Positions 24,843-33,218 of a stretch of DNA of 38,234 nucleotides are shown piece by piece; within the stretch, counting starts at the first letter, position 1, and the number at the start of each line of letters is the position of its first letter. The stretch comes from a bacterium D16-36 (lineage in GTDB: Bacteria; Bacillota; Clostridia; Lachnospirales; Lachnospiraceae), in contig RAYF01000003.1 in the NCBI GenBank assembly GCA_003611745.1, forward strand, positions 1 to 38,234, written 5' to 3'. A program made the position numbers and the translations under genes. The notes beneath the pieces were generated by a model. That model had not been told where the DNA came from. It searched no databases and saw nothing but the letters and a program-made list of their open reading frames with translations.

Positions 24843-26330
24843 ATGGGTAAGGTCTATTTGGTGGGGGCGGGGCCGGGAGATGCAGGGCTGCTTACCATAA
24901 AAGGCATGGGGAGGCTGCGGGAATGTGATGCGGTAATTTATGACAGGCTGGCATCGGAAGAGCTGTTGGAGTATACAGGCGGGGACTGTGAGAAAATTTA
25001 TGTGGGAAAGCAGGCGGGAAAACATTCCAAGAGGCAGGATGAGATTAACCGGATACTGGTAGAGTGTGCAAAAAGGCATCAATGCGTCGTCCGCTTAAAG
25101 GGCGGTGATTCTTTTGTTTTTGGCAGGGGCGGGGAGGAGATTGAGGCACTGGAAGAGGCAGGGATTCCCTATGAACTGGTTCCGGGGGTAACATCTGCCG
25201 TGGCAGTGCCGGAGTGTGCGGGGATTCCGGTTACCCATCGGGGTGTGAGCAGGAGTTTTCATGTGATTACAGGCCATACAGAGCATTCTGAGGGAAGCCC
25301 GGACTATGACTATAATCTTTTGGCGGGATTGGAAGGGACTCTTGTGTTCCTGATGGGGCTTTCTAATTTAAAAGAAATTGCAAAGAGGCTGATGGATGCA
25401 GGGATGGCCAACGATACGCCTGCAGCAGTGATTGCCTGTGGGACAACGGACAGGCAGGCAGCAGTACGCGGAAGCATTGCAGATATTGCTTTCAGGGCAG
25501 CACAGAGCGGGATGGTTCCGCCTGCAGTGATTGTGATAGGGAAAACGGCCGCCTGCCAGTATCATTATTGCGGAAAAACGTCTCAGCGTGTGGGGGTAAC
25601 TGCAACAAAGGCACTCCAGAAGAAACTGGAACGCAGGTTTGCAGCGATAGGGATGGAAGCTGTGCCGGTCTGTGATATGAAAATCGTAAAAACAGGCCAG
25701 ATGGCAAGGCTGCGGCAGGAGCTTGGGCATCTGGAGGAGTACCGATGGGTTGTTTTTACCAGCCAGAATGCTGTGTCTGTATTTTTTGAAGAGATGAGGG
25801 ATTGCAGGATAGATATCAGGAGGCTTGGCAGTGTAAAATTTGCGGCCCTCGGCAGTGGGACAGCGGATAAATTGTGGGAATATGGGATTGCTGCTGATTT
25901 TATTCCATCCAGCTATACTGTGCAGGTGTTTGCTGAGGAGTTTGTGGAAAGCATAAGTGAGGGAGATAAGGTATTGATTCCGAGGGCGGTTCAGGGCAGC
26001 GCCGTGCTGACGGATGTTTTGGAGAGGCACCATGTTGCATTTTTGAATCTTGCAATATATGATGTAACAGGATGCCCTGCGGAGCATATTGGGATGTTAG
26101 AGGGGATGGAATATCTGGTGTTTGTCAGCGCCTCCGGTGTGCAGGAGTTTTTTAGGCTCATCAGGGAAAATGCGGTAACACTGCCGGAGAGGATTAAGAT
26201 AGCCTGTATTGGCGGGGTGACGGCAAAGAGGCTTGAAGAGTGCTATAGGGAGGCAGATATTGTGGCGGATACCAGCGATGTAAATGGGCTGGCCCGGGCA
26301 ATCAGCAGCTTGCGGGCAGATGCCAAGTGA
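24843..26330 (+). CDS. cobA-hemD: Fused uroporphyrinogen-III C-methyltransferase and uroporphyrinogen-III synthase
   Basis: One polypeptide of 495 residues carries two consecutive pathway activities. Residues 1-245 are the SAM-dependent SUMT domain, with YLVGAGPGDAGLLT, RLKGGDSFVFGRGGEE and the GVTSA region. This domain makes precorrin-2. Residues about 255-490 form the HemD domain (VFTSQNAVSVFFEEM), which closes and rearranges hydroxymethylbilane to uroporphyrinogen III. The fusion is common in Clostridia and Lactobacillales. ATG 24843 follows GGGAGGAGGGA; the open frame upstream overlaps hemC in another register. No HemE is encoded here, so flux appears committed to siroheme or corrinoids. 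Confidence 0.95.
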   Translation: MGKVYLVGAGPGDAGLLTIKGMGRLRECDAVIYDRLASEELLEYTGGDCEKIYVGKQAGKHSKRQDEINRILVECAKRHQCVVRLKGGDSFVFGRGGEEIEALEEAGIPYELVPGVTSAVAVPECAGIPVTHRGVSRSFHVITGHTEHSEGSPDYDYNLLAGLEGTLVFLMGLSNLKEIAKRLMDAGMANDTPAAVIACGTTDRQAAVRGSIADIAFRAAQSGMVPPAVIVIGKTAACQYHYCGKTSQRVGVTATKALQKKLERRFAAIGMEAVPVCDMKIVKTGQMARLRQELGHLEEYRWVVFTSQNAVSVFFEEMRDCRIDIRRLGSVKFAALGSGTADKLWEYGIAADFIPSSYTVQVFAEEFVESISEGDKVLIPRAVQGSAVLTDVLERHHVAFLNLAIYDVTGCPAEHIGMLEGMEYLVFVSASGVQEFFRLIRENAVTLPERIKIACIGGVTAKRLEECYREADIVADTSDVNGLARAISSLRADAK

Positions 26331-26389
26331 AAAGATTTTTTGGCAGGAAAGAGTGGCAGATATATGTTTGGAAAGGGAGGAGCAAAGAT

Positions 26390-27355
26390 ATGGTACGCAT
26401 GAGGAGACTGCGGGTAAATGAGGCAATGCGGAGTATGGTGAGGGAAAATTATCTCAATAAGTCAGACTTAGTTTATCCGATTTTTATTATAGAGGGGGAA
26501 AATATTAAAAATCCTGTGGATTCTATGCCGGGTATTTTTCAGTATTCTATTGACCGGATTGGGGAAGAATTGGACAGGATAATAGAGGCGGGGATTGGGG
26601 CAGTCCTGGTTTTTGGCATCCCCGCACATAAGGACGAAATGGGCAGCGAAGCGTACAATGACGAAGGGGTAATCCAGCGTGCTGTCCGTTACATAAAGGA
26701 AGAGGTTCCGGATTTGCTGGTCATTGCGGATGTCTGCCTGTGTGAATACACTTCCCATGGGCATTGCGGCCTGATTCATGGGCAGGAGATATTAAATGAT
26801 GAAACTCTGGAACTTTTGGGGAAGATGTCTGTCAGCCTTGCAAAAGCAGGTGCAGATATTATCGCGCCGTCGGATATGATGGACGGCAGGGTGGAGTTTA
26901 TCAGAAATGCACTGGATAGGAATGGGTTTAAAAATACTGCTATTATGGCGTACAGTGCCAAATTTGCGTCAGGGTACTATTCGCCGTTTCGTGACGCAGC
27001 GCATTCTGCCCCTTCCTTCGGCGACCGAAAGACATACCAGATGGATCCGGCAAATGGAAAAGAGGCGGTCAGGGAATGTGAAGCGGATATAGCGGAGGGG
27101 GCGGATATTATTATGGTAAAACCGGCGCTTGCCTATCTGGACGTGGTAAAAGAGGTTTCGGAACGTACAGATTATCCTATTGCAGCCTACAATGTCAGCG
27201 GGGAATATTCTATGGTGAAAGCGGCATCGCAGAATGGATGGATTGATGAAAAGCGGGTTGTTATGGAAAATTTAATTGCAATGAAGCGCGCCGGGGCGAA
27301 AATCATTATTACATATCATGCCCTCGATGCGGCGGCATGGATGCAGGAGGAATAA
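26390..27355 (+). CDS. hemB: Delta-aminolevulinic acid dehydratase (porphobilinogen synthase)
   Basis: HemB condenses two 5-aminolevulinate molecules to porphobilinogen. The 321-residue protein has the cysteine-rich zinc site DVCLCEYTSHGHCG. The catalytic lysine segments are AYSAKFASGYYSPFRDAA and MVKPALAYLD, and there is also the closing NVSGEYSM. The three cysteines indicate the zinc-dependent type rather than the magnesium-only type. ATG 26390 has GGGAGGAG about 8 nt upstream. A GTG at 26327 overlapping the previous stop is an unlikely start. hemL begins 1 bp after the stop codon. Confidence 0.96.
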   Translation: MVRMRRLRVNEAMRSMVRENYLNKSDLVYPIFIIEGENIKNPVDSMPGIFQYSIDRIGEELDRIIEAGIGAVLVFGIPAHKDEMGSEAYNDEGVIQRAVRYIKEEVPDLLVIADVCLCEYTSHGHCGLIHGQEILNDETLELLGKMSVSLAKAGADIIAPSDMMDGRVEFIRNALDRNGFKNTAIMAYSAKFASGYYSPFRDAAHSAPSFGDRKTYQMDPANGKEAVRECEADIAEGADIIMVKPALAYLDVVKEVSERTDYPIAAYNVSGEYSMVKAASQNGWIDEKRVVMENLIAMKRAGAKIIITYHALDAAAWMQEE

Positions 27356-27356
27356 A

Positions 27357-28640
27357 ATGTATAGCGAGTCAGATGTGTTGTTTGAAAAATCAAAGAAATA
27401 TATGCCCGGCGGTGTCAACAGCCCGGTCAGGGCTTTTAATGCAGTACACCGCAATCCTGTCTTTATTGACCGTGCAGAGGGTTCCAGAATTTTTGACGTG
27501 GATGGCAATGAGTATATTGATTATGTCTGTTCATGGGGGCCGGGGATACTGGGGCACTCTAGGAGAGAAGTGATAGAAGCGGTGCAGGGCGCCTGCGCGA
27601 AGGGGCTTACATTTGGCGCGCCTACGCGCAATGAATATGTACTTGCGGAAATGGTTCAGGAGATGATGCCTGCGATAGAGATGCTTAGGCTGGTTAGTTC
27701 GGGGACGGAGGCGGTTATGAGTGCTATCCGTGCGGCAAGGGGATTTACCGGGAGGGATAAGATTGTCAAATTCCGTGGCTGTTACCACGGCCATTCTGAC
27801 GGGCTGCTGGTTAAGGCAGGCTCCGGCGCCCTGACACAGTCTGTGCCGGACAGCCTTGGTGTGCCGGAAGACTATACAAGAAATACTCTGGTTGCTGAAT
27901 ACAATGATATAGCGTCTGTAGTGAAATTGTTTGAAGAATATGGTGGGGATATTGCTGCTGTTATTGTGGAACCGGTGGCGGCAAATATGGGAGTAGTCCT
28001 GCCAAAAGAGGGATTTTTGGAGGGGCTTCGGCAGATTTCGGACAAGTATCATTCCCTGCTTATTTTTGATGAGGTAATTACGGGATTCCGCCTGTCTTCC
28101 GGCGGCGCGCAGGCTTATTTTGGCGTAAAGCCGGACCTTACTACATTAGGCAAAATAATTGGCGGCGGTATGCCGATGGCAGCATACGGCGGGAGGAAAG
28201 AAATTATGGAGGTGGTGGCGCCGCTTGGCAGCGTATATCAGGCAGGTACGCTTTCAGGAAATCCGGTTGCAACCACGGCAGGGATTGAGACGCTCAAGCT
28301 TCTCAGGCAGGAGCCGGGGCTATACAGCCGGATAGAAGAGAATACAAAGAAGATTGCAGATACGGTCAGAGAAACTTTTGGAAATAGGGTATGTGTGAAT
28401 CAGATTGGCTCCCTGATGAGTGTATTTTTTACAGGGGGGGAAGTAACGGATTATGAAAGCGCTGTGCAGTCTGACACAGAAGCATACGCGGAGTATTTTA
28501 ATTATATGCTGGGGCGGGGAATCTATCTGGCGCCATCCCAGTTTGAAGCAATGTTTATCTCTTCTGCCCATAGTGGGGCAGATATTCAGAGGACATGCGA
28601 GGTGATTCAGGATGCGGAGATGGCTATGCCTAAGTTTTGA
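27357..28640 (+). CDS. hemL: Glutamate-1-semialdehyde 2,1-aminomutase
   Basis: HemL is a PLP enzyme that turns glutamate-1-semialdehyde into 5-aminolevulinate. The 427 residues include MPGGVNSPVRAF near the start, GCYHGHSDGLL and FDEVITGFR. The PLP lysine is K266 in TLGKIIGGGMPMAAYGG. ATG 27357 has AGGAGG 6 nt upstream, within the end of hemB, so translation is coupled. This is the last gene of the tetrapyrrole cluster. With hemA, the route starts from glutamyl-tRNA. The sequence order hemA, precorrin-2 dehydrogenase, hemC, cobA-hemD, hemB, hemL covers all steps to sirohydrochlorin. Confidence 0.97.
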   Translation: MYSESDVLFEKSKKYMPGGVNSPVRAFNAVHRNPVFIDRAEGSRIFDVDGNEYIDYVCSWGPGILGHSRREVIEAVQGACAKGLTFGAPTRNEYVLAEMVQEMMPAIEMLRLVSSGTEAVMSAIRAARGFTGRDKIVKFRGCYHGHSDGLLVKAGSGALTQSVPDSLGVPEDYTRNTLVAEYNDIASVVKLFEEYGGDIAAVIVEPVAANMGVVLPKEGFLEGLRQISDKYHSLLIFDEVITGFRLSSGGAQAYFGVKPDLTTLGKIIGGGMPMAAYGGRKEIMEVVAPLGSVYQAGTLSGNPVATTAGIETLKLLRQEPGLYSRIEENTKKIADTVRETFGNRVCVNQIGSLMSVFFTGGEVTDYESAVQSDTEAYAEYFNYMLGRGIYLAPSQFEAMFISSAHSGADIQRTCEVIQDAEMAMPKF

Positions 28641-28668
28641 GAATGCAGAAAGAAAAATAAAAACATAC

Positions 28669-28697
28669 TTTACAAATAGGTTTATGGGTGATATAAT
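28669..28697 (+). promoter_or_regulatory. Promoter of the O-acetylhomoserine sulfhydrylase gene
   Basis: TTTACA (28669-28674) and TATAAT (28692-28697) are separated by 17 bp, a strong promoter. It begins about 30 bp after the hemL stop, so the sulfhydrylase gene can be expressed independently of the tetrapyrrole genes. A small hairpin (GCAGG 28723-28727, CCTGC 28733-28737) lies in its leader near the ribosome-binding site. Confidence 0.8.
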
Positions 28698-28753
28698 CGT
28701 AAACAGGAAATATATAACAAAAGCAGGAATTGCCTGCGGAAAGAGGTGTGTTT

Positions 28754-30061
28754 ATGGCGAAGAAAACATATGCGGAGAGAGATTTGAAATTTGAGACATT
28801 GCAGTTACATGTAGGTCAGGAAAGTGCAGATCCGGTTACGGATGCGAGGGCAGTTCCGATTTACCAGACATCATCCTATGTATTCCACAACAGTGAACAT
28901 GCAGCGGCAAGATTTGGTTTGAGTGACGCAGGCAATATTTATGGAAGGCTGACCAACCCGACAGAGGATGTGTTTGAGCAGAGGATAGCTGCTTTGGAGG
29001 GCGGTGTGGCAGCACTTGCAGTTGCTTCCGGCGCTGCAGCGATTACATATACTTTTGAGAATCTGGCACAGGCTGGCGACCATTTTGTATCGGCCAAAAA
29101 TATTTATGGCGGGACATATAACCTGTTGGCGCATACGCTGCCGCAGTATGGGATTACAACTACATTTGTAGACCCTTTTAATTATGATGAGATAGAGCAG
29201 GCAATTCAGGAAAATACGAAAGCTGTTTTTATTGAAACGCTTGGAAATCCAAACTCAGACGTAGTAGATATTGAAAGAGTTGCAGAAATTGCCCATTCGC
29301 ATCAGATTCCGCTTGTGATTGATAATACATTTGCGACGCCTTATCTTGTCCGGCCAATCGAATATGGCGCTGACATTGTGGTGCATTCTGCAACAAAATT
29401 TATCGGCGGCCATGGAACCACAATTGGCGGAGTCATAGTAGACAGCGGCAGATTTGACTGGGAAGCAAGCGGCAAATTTCCTTTCCTGACAGAGCCAAAT
29501 CCGAGTTACCATGGAATCAGTTTTACAAAGGCAGTAGGTGCGGCCGCATTTGTAACAAAGATACGTGCAATCCTGCTTAGGGATACCGGTGCAACATTGT
29601 CGCCGTTCCATGCATTTTTCTTTTTGCAGGGCCTAGAGACATTATCTTTGCGTGTGGAAAGGCATGTGGAGAATGCGTTGAAGGTAGTGCAGTATTTAAA
29701 TAACCACCCACAGGTTGAGCAAGTGCACCATCCTTCCGTTACAACAGATGCCAGCCAGCAGGAGCTTTATAAAAAGTATTTCCCAAATGGCGGAGGTTCC
29801 ATATTCACTTTTGAGATAAAGGGAGATGATAGGAAGGCAAAAGAATTTATTGATAATCTGGAACTCTTTTCCCTTCTGGCAAATGTAGCAGATGTGAAAT
29901 CACTCGTAATCCATCCGGCCTCTACTACCCACTCCCAGTTAAATGAGGAGGAGCTTGCAGATCAGGGGATTAAGCCGAATACAATCCGTTTATCAATTGG
30001 GACAGAGAATATTGATGATATCATTGAAGATTTGGAGGAGGCATTTAAGGCAGTAAAGTAA
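28754..30061 (+). CDS. O-acetylhomoserine sulfhydrylase / cysteine synthase-type PLP enzyme
   Basis: This enzyme of the Cys/Met metabolism PLP family joins sulfide or methanethiol to O-acetylhomoserine, giving homocysteine or methionine. Some members also act on O-acetylserine. The 435-residue length and the start KFETLQLHVGQESADPVT match the MetY/Cys17-type subfamily. The PLP lysine is K215 in VHSATKFIGGHGTTIGG, and the substrate-binding segment NIYGRLTNPTEDVFEQR is conserved. ATG 28754 has AAGAGGTG about 6 nt upstream. Its placement after siroheme genes fits a sulfite-to-sulfide-to-amino-acid theme, though no sulfite reductase is in the window. Confidence 0.93.
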   Translation: MAKKTYAERDLKFETLQLHVGQESADPVTDARAVPIYQTSSYVFHNSEHAAARFGLSDAGNIYGRLTNPTEDVFEQRIAALEGGVAALAVASGAAAITYTFENLAQAGDHFVSAKNIYGGTYNLLAHTLPQYGITTTFVDPFNYDEIEQAIQENTKAVFIETLGNPNSDVVDIERVAEIAHSHQIPLVIDNTFATPYLVRPIEYGADIVVHSATKFIGGHGTTIGGVIVDSGRFDWEASGKFPFLTEPNPSYHGISFTKAVGAAAFVTKIRAILLRDTGATLSPFHAFFFLQGLETLSLRVERHVENALKVVQYLNNHPQVEQVHHPSVTTDASQQELYKKYFPNGGGSIFTFEIKGDDRKAKEFIDNLELFSLLANVADVKSLVIHPASTTHSQLNEEELADQGIKPNTIRLSIGTENIDDIIEDLEEAFKAVK

Positions 30062-30092
30062 TCATATATTAAATATAAGAATCAGTGGCAGG

Positions 30093-30161
30093 GGGCTGTT
30101 AGAAATAATTGTAGTAAACGCATAAAATACATGCGTTTACTATAATTATTTTTAACAGCCC
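30093..30161. repeat. 69-bp near-perfect hairpin (MITE-like or bidirectional terminator)
   Basis: Two 31-base arms, starting GGGCTGTTA and ending TAACAGCCC, pair along their whole length around a 7-nt loop (AAAATAC). The only two irregularities are G-T wobbles. It is far longer than an ordinary terminator stem and lacks a strong T tail. It sits in the gap between the sulfhydrylase gene and trxB. No obvious target-site duplication flanks it. It could be a miniature inverted-repeat element, a palindromic end of a lost insertion sequence, or a very stable RNA structure. Confidence 0.8.
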
Positions 30162-30264
30162 TATTAGTAGTTGCAAATTTGCAGCGTAAGTGGCATGATT
30201 ATGGTTATACTAGTATAGCAGATTTAGAAGTTTTGATAGTGCAGAGTGAAAGGATGGAGAGAAT

Positions 30265-31191
30265 ATGTTAGATGCCATAATTATTGGGAGCGGTCCGGCA
30301 GGGCTTTCTGCCGCTATCTATGCAAAGAGGGCAGGCCTTGAAGTGATTGTAATAGAAAAGGTTTATTATGGTACCGGCCAAGTTGCCGAGAGCAGCCAGG
30401 TAGATAATTATCTTGGGTTTGCCGGTATTAATGGATATGAGCTGGGGGCAAAATTTAGGGAACATGCTGTCAGCCTTGGCGTAGAATTTCAATCAGCGGA
30501 AGTAAACGGCCTTGAATCCGTGGACGGCGGCTGGAAGGTTCAGTGCAGCAATGGGGAATGTCTGGAGGCAAGGGCGGTAATCTATGCAGCAGGCGCAAAG
30601 CACCGCCATCTGGAAGTGGAAGGGGAAGATATTTTTGCCGGAAAGGGCGTTTCCTATTGTGCCACCTGTGACGGTGCATTTTTTAAAGGGAAAGATACCA
30701 TTGTGGTAGGCGGCGGCAATACTGCGATGGATGATACGCTGTATTTATCAGATATATGCAGTAAGGTGTATCTATTACACCGCAGAAAGGAGTTCCGCGG
30801 TTCAGCCAGAACATTGGAGAGGATTAGGCAGAAGGAAAATATAGAGATAGTGACAGAAGCGAAAATAAGCAAAATAATTGGGGATTCTACAGTGAGCGGG
30901 GCAGTATTGGAAGATGGCAGAACGATTAAGGCAGAAGGAATTTTCGTAGCGGTAGGCATGATTCCCCAGACAGAGAAGATAAAGGGCATAGCAGAGTTAG
31001 ATGAAAGCGGCTATGTGATAGCAGATGAGACAGGGAAAACAAAGGCGGAAGGTTTTTTTGTGGCGGGTGACGTCAGGAAGAAGGCGCTGCGCCAGATAGT
31101 GACTGCCGTATCAGACGGCGCCAATGCAGCGGTTTCGGCTGCGGAGTGGCTGAGCCATGTTAAGTTTCATATCAAGGAAATCGGAGAATAG
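30265..31191 (+). CDS. trxB: Thioredoxin reductase
   Basis: TrxB passes electrons from NADPH through FAD to thioredoxin or a similar disulfide partner. The 308 residues show the FAD loop IIGSGPAGLSAA, the redox pair C132-A-T-C135 in YCATCDGAF, the NADPH loop GGGNTAMDD and the C-terminal FAD segment VAGDV. All catalytic features are intact, and length is typical. ATG 30265 has AAAGGATGGAG upstream. There is no thioredoxin gene beside it. A degenerate piece closely resembling its 3' end (31081-31125) occurs 6.7 kb downstream at 37819-37863. Confidence 0.95.
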   Translation: MLDAIIIGSGPAGLSAAIYAKRAGLEVIVIEKVYYGTGQVAESSQVDNYLGFAGINGYELGAKFREHAVSLGVEFQSAEVNGLESVDGGWKVQCSNGECLEARAVIYAAGAKHRHLEVEGEDIFAGKGVSYCATCDGAFFKGKDTIVVGGGNTAMDDTLYLSDICSKVYLLHRRKEFRGSARTLERIRQKENIEIVTEAKISKIIGDSTVSGAVLEDGRTIKAEGIFVAVGMIPQTEKIKGIAELDESGYVIADETGKTKAEGFFVAGDVRKKALRQIVTAVSDGANAAVSAAEWLSHVKFHIKEIGE

Positions 31192-31198
31192 GCTAAAT

Positions 31199-32059
31199 AT
31201 GATTTATTTATCACAATTTATTTTTCCATCTGTTGAGAGGGAAGAGCATTTTTTGCATTTAACAAAGGAAACGTGCTATACAACGGTATATCCGTTTCAG
31301 ATTTTAACGGAACATAATGTCCATACCCTGAATTTTGATGAATCAATAACAGTCTTATATGGAGGGAATGGAAGCGGCAAGACGACAGCCCTGAATGTGA
31401 TAGCGGAAAAGCTGGAATTAAAAAGGGATGCACTATATAACCGTTCTAATTTTTTTGAAGCGTTTGTGGATATGTGTGATTTCTATCTGGAACGCGAACT
31501 GCCGTCTCTTAGCAGGATTATTACAAGTGACGATGTCTTTGATTTTATGTTAAATCTGCGCAGTATCAATGAAGGGATTGATAACAGGAGGGAGACCCTG
31601 TTTGAGAACTATCATAATTTAAAACACTCGAAGTTTCAGCTCAAATCCCTTGACGATTATGAGAAGCTTGTGGAGGTTAACATGGCGAGAGGGAAGACAA
31701 AATCAGAGTTTGTGAGAAAACAGCTGCAGAGCAATGTGCGCGAGCATTCGAACGGCGAGAGTGCATATATGTATTTTACGGATAAAATGAAAGAGAATGG
31801 AATGTATTTGCTGGATGAGCCGGAAAACAGCCTCTCTCCTGAGAGGCAGCAGGAGCTGGCATGTTTTTTGGAGGAATCGGCACGTTTTTTTGGCTGCCAG
31901 TTTATTATTGCCACGCATTCTCCTTTTTTGCTGGCTATGGCAAATGCTAAGATATATAACTTAGATGAAGAACCAATGCGTGTTAGTAAATGGACTGATT
32001 TGCCGAATGTCCGGGTGTACTATGAATTTTTTAAACGCCATAAAGACAGATTTGAGTAG
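31199..32059 (+). CDS. ABC-type AAA ATPase of the COG3910 kind
   Basis: This is a stand-alone SMC/ABC-like ATPase of 286 residues with unknown target. Walker A is GGNGSGKTT (55-63), the signature and Walker B region is MYLLDEPENSLSPERQQEL, and the switch histidine lies in ATHSPFLLAMA. There are no membrane segments. Related small ATPases appear in DNA-repair, defence and transport settings, and nothing here decides between these. The ATG lies 7 bp after trxB without a strong ribosome-binding site, so it is probably read from the trxB transcript. It is the last backbone-like gene before the AT-rich mosaic region. Confidence 0.8.
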   Translation: MIYLSQFIFPSVEREEHFLHLTKETCYTTVYPFQILTEHNVHTLNFDESITVLYGGNGSGKTTALNVIAEKLELKRDALYNRSNFFEAFVDMCDFYLERELPSLSRIITSDDVFDFMLNLRSINEGIDNRRETLFENYHNLKHSKFQLKSLDDYEKLVEVNMARGKTKSEFVRKQLQSNVREHSNGESAYMYFTDKMKENGMYLLDEPENSLSPERQQELACFLEESARFFGCQFIIATHSPFLLAMANAKIYNLDEEPMRVSKWTDLPNVRVYYEFFKRHKDRFE

Positions 32060-32065
32060 TTTTGG

Positions 32066-32181
32066 AAAGTGTACATAATTTCAGTATTTGGTTAGTTATG
32101 ACTAATAAAAATGTAAATTTTGCCTAAAATGGCTTTGATTTTACCATAGTGCATTTTTTTGTCGAAATTTGTGGTATGATG
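32066..32181. repeat. Dispersed repeat, copy 1 (core only)
   Basis: This 116-bp segment, from AAAGTGTACATAATTTCAG to GTGGTATGATG, matches the central part of copies 2 and 3 with only scattered differences. It contains a variant of the palindrome TTAGTTGCAACTAA (here TTAGTTATGACTAA) and the hairpin-prone TTGCC-TAAAAT-GGCTT. It ends exactly where an ilvC tail begins. The ~100-bp left part and ~17-bp right part seen in the other copies are missing. Confidence 0.9.
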
Positions 32182-32442
32182 CGTTATTCTGTTAGTGATA
32201 CAGCGGAATATGGTGATTACATAACAGGTGAGAAGATTATCACTAAAGAAACAAGAAAAGTGATGAAAGGTATCCTCAAAGACGTTCAGGAAGGAAAATT
32301 TGCCAAGGACTGGCTTCTTGAGAATCAGGCGGGGAGAACCTACTTCAATGCGAAAAAGCAGATTGAATCAGAACATGAAATCGAAAAGGTCGGGGCAGAA
32401 CTTAGAGGTTTAATGTCATGGATGAAAAAGTCATTGGATTAA
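32176..32442 (+). pseudogene. ilvC: C-terminal fragment of ketol-acid reductoisomerase (ilvC)
   Basis: The translated 88 residues [18 protein letters not shown] through [17 protein letters not shown] to the end match the last quarter of IlvC, the branched-chain amino acid enzyme. The NADPH-binding domain and most of the catalytic knotted domain are absent, so it cannot be functional as an enzyme. The homology starts right at the end of repeat copy 1 (GGTATGATG), which marks a recombination or deletion junction. An open frame continues a further nine codons into the repeat, and could in principle be translated from within it. The reading frame itself is undamaged, which suggests a fairly recent event. 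Confidence 0.85.
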
Positions 32443-32976
32443 AACAGCATATGGAATCAGTAGATTTATAGTGTTGTGAATTGGGAGAGCGTTTGTTGGG
32501 AGAAAACCGATAGGCGCTTTTCTGGTTTTTATACCAATCTTTTTTAATACATAATCTTGTACATAATTATTATAAAAAGAAACCATTTCCTCACTACTAT
32601 ATTTTTTTACAAGCCTGCGCATTACATTTTCAGAAAAAAGCCCATCATTGGCATCACATCCATAATCCCATGCATTCCATCCAAGTTCTGCAAGTAGTCC
32701 GGCGTCCGTAACTGCAAAAGGAATATCTGTAAGGCTTGTTTTTTGTTTAAGTTTTGCAGTAATGGCAAGTGTAAGAAGTATATTTAAAGGAATATGGAGG
32801 TTATCACTGCGTTTATCTTCAAAAACTTTATTAAGGGGTTCAATAAAACCATGCTGTTTCATGGTTAAAACAATGGAATCAGCCAGTGCTGGCAAAGCCA
32901 GCTCAGCAGTATCTATTTTGCCCAAACGTATTGCTTCAAGGACTTTTTCTTTATCTTTTCTACTAATTTGTACCAT
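32431..32976 (-). pseudogene. Transposase-like fragment
   Basis: This minus-strand frame of 181 codons begins MVQISRKDKEKVLEAIRLGK and runs through LTLAITAKLKQKTSLTDIPFAV and LGWNAWDYG. It resembles the N-terminal part of DDE transposases common in Clostridia, which are much longer. From about residue 148 the text (KTRKAPIGFLPTNALP onward) no longer looks like the family, and the catalytic DDE core is missing. I read it as a truncated insertion-sequence gene whose 3' part was lost or replaced next to the ilvC remnant. The family identification is from memory of pattern and is moderate only. Confidence 0.55.
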
Positions 32977-33218
32977 AATTATATTTCCTATCTATGTAAA
33001 TTAAGTGATTATTTTTCCCCTTTAATTATAGCAGTTTTCTTATATTATGTCCAAAAAACTTATTGAAGTTTGTTAGAAATTTGATAGAAATATGAGTGTG
33101 ATTGTGGTATTCTATTAGACATACAATCGGGATTTTACAACCTGACAAATCTTCGCAAGCTGGGAAATGAAACTATCTCAAATTGCTCCTATAATAGGCT
33201 TCAACAGGAGGAAAAAGT

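Noticed and set aside
25368-26087. 239-codon minus-strand frame opposite cobA-hemD
   Set aside because: It is fully inside a well-supported gene, has an odd composition rich in His, Pro and Cys, and lacks a family match. It is a shadow frame.
27531-28052. 173-codon minus-strand frame opposite hemL
   Set aside because: Shadow of a strongly conserved gene.
33100-33218. T-box or tRNA-like leader before the AraC-type gene
   Set aside because: The stretch has short inverted repeats but no AGGGTGGNACCGCG-type antiterminator core and no cloverleaf.
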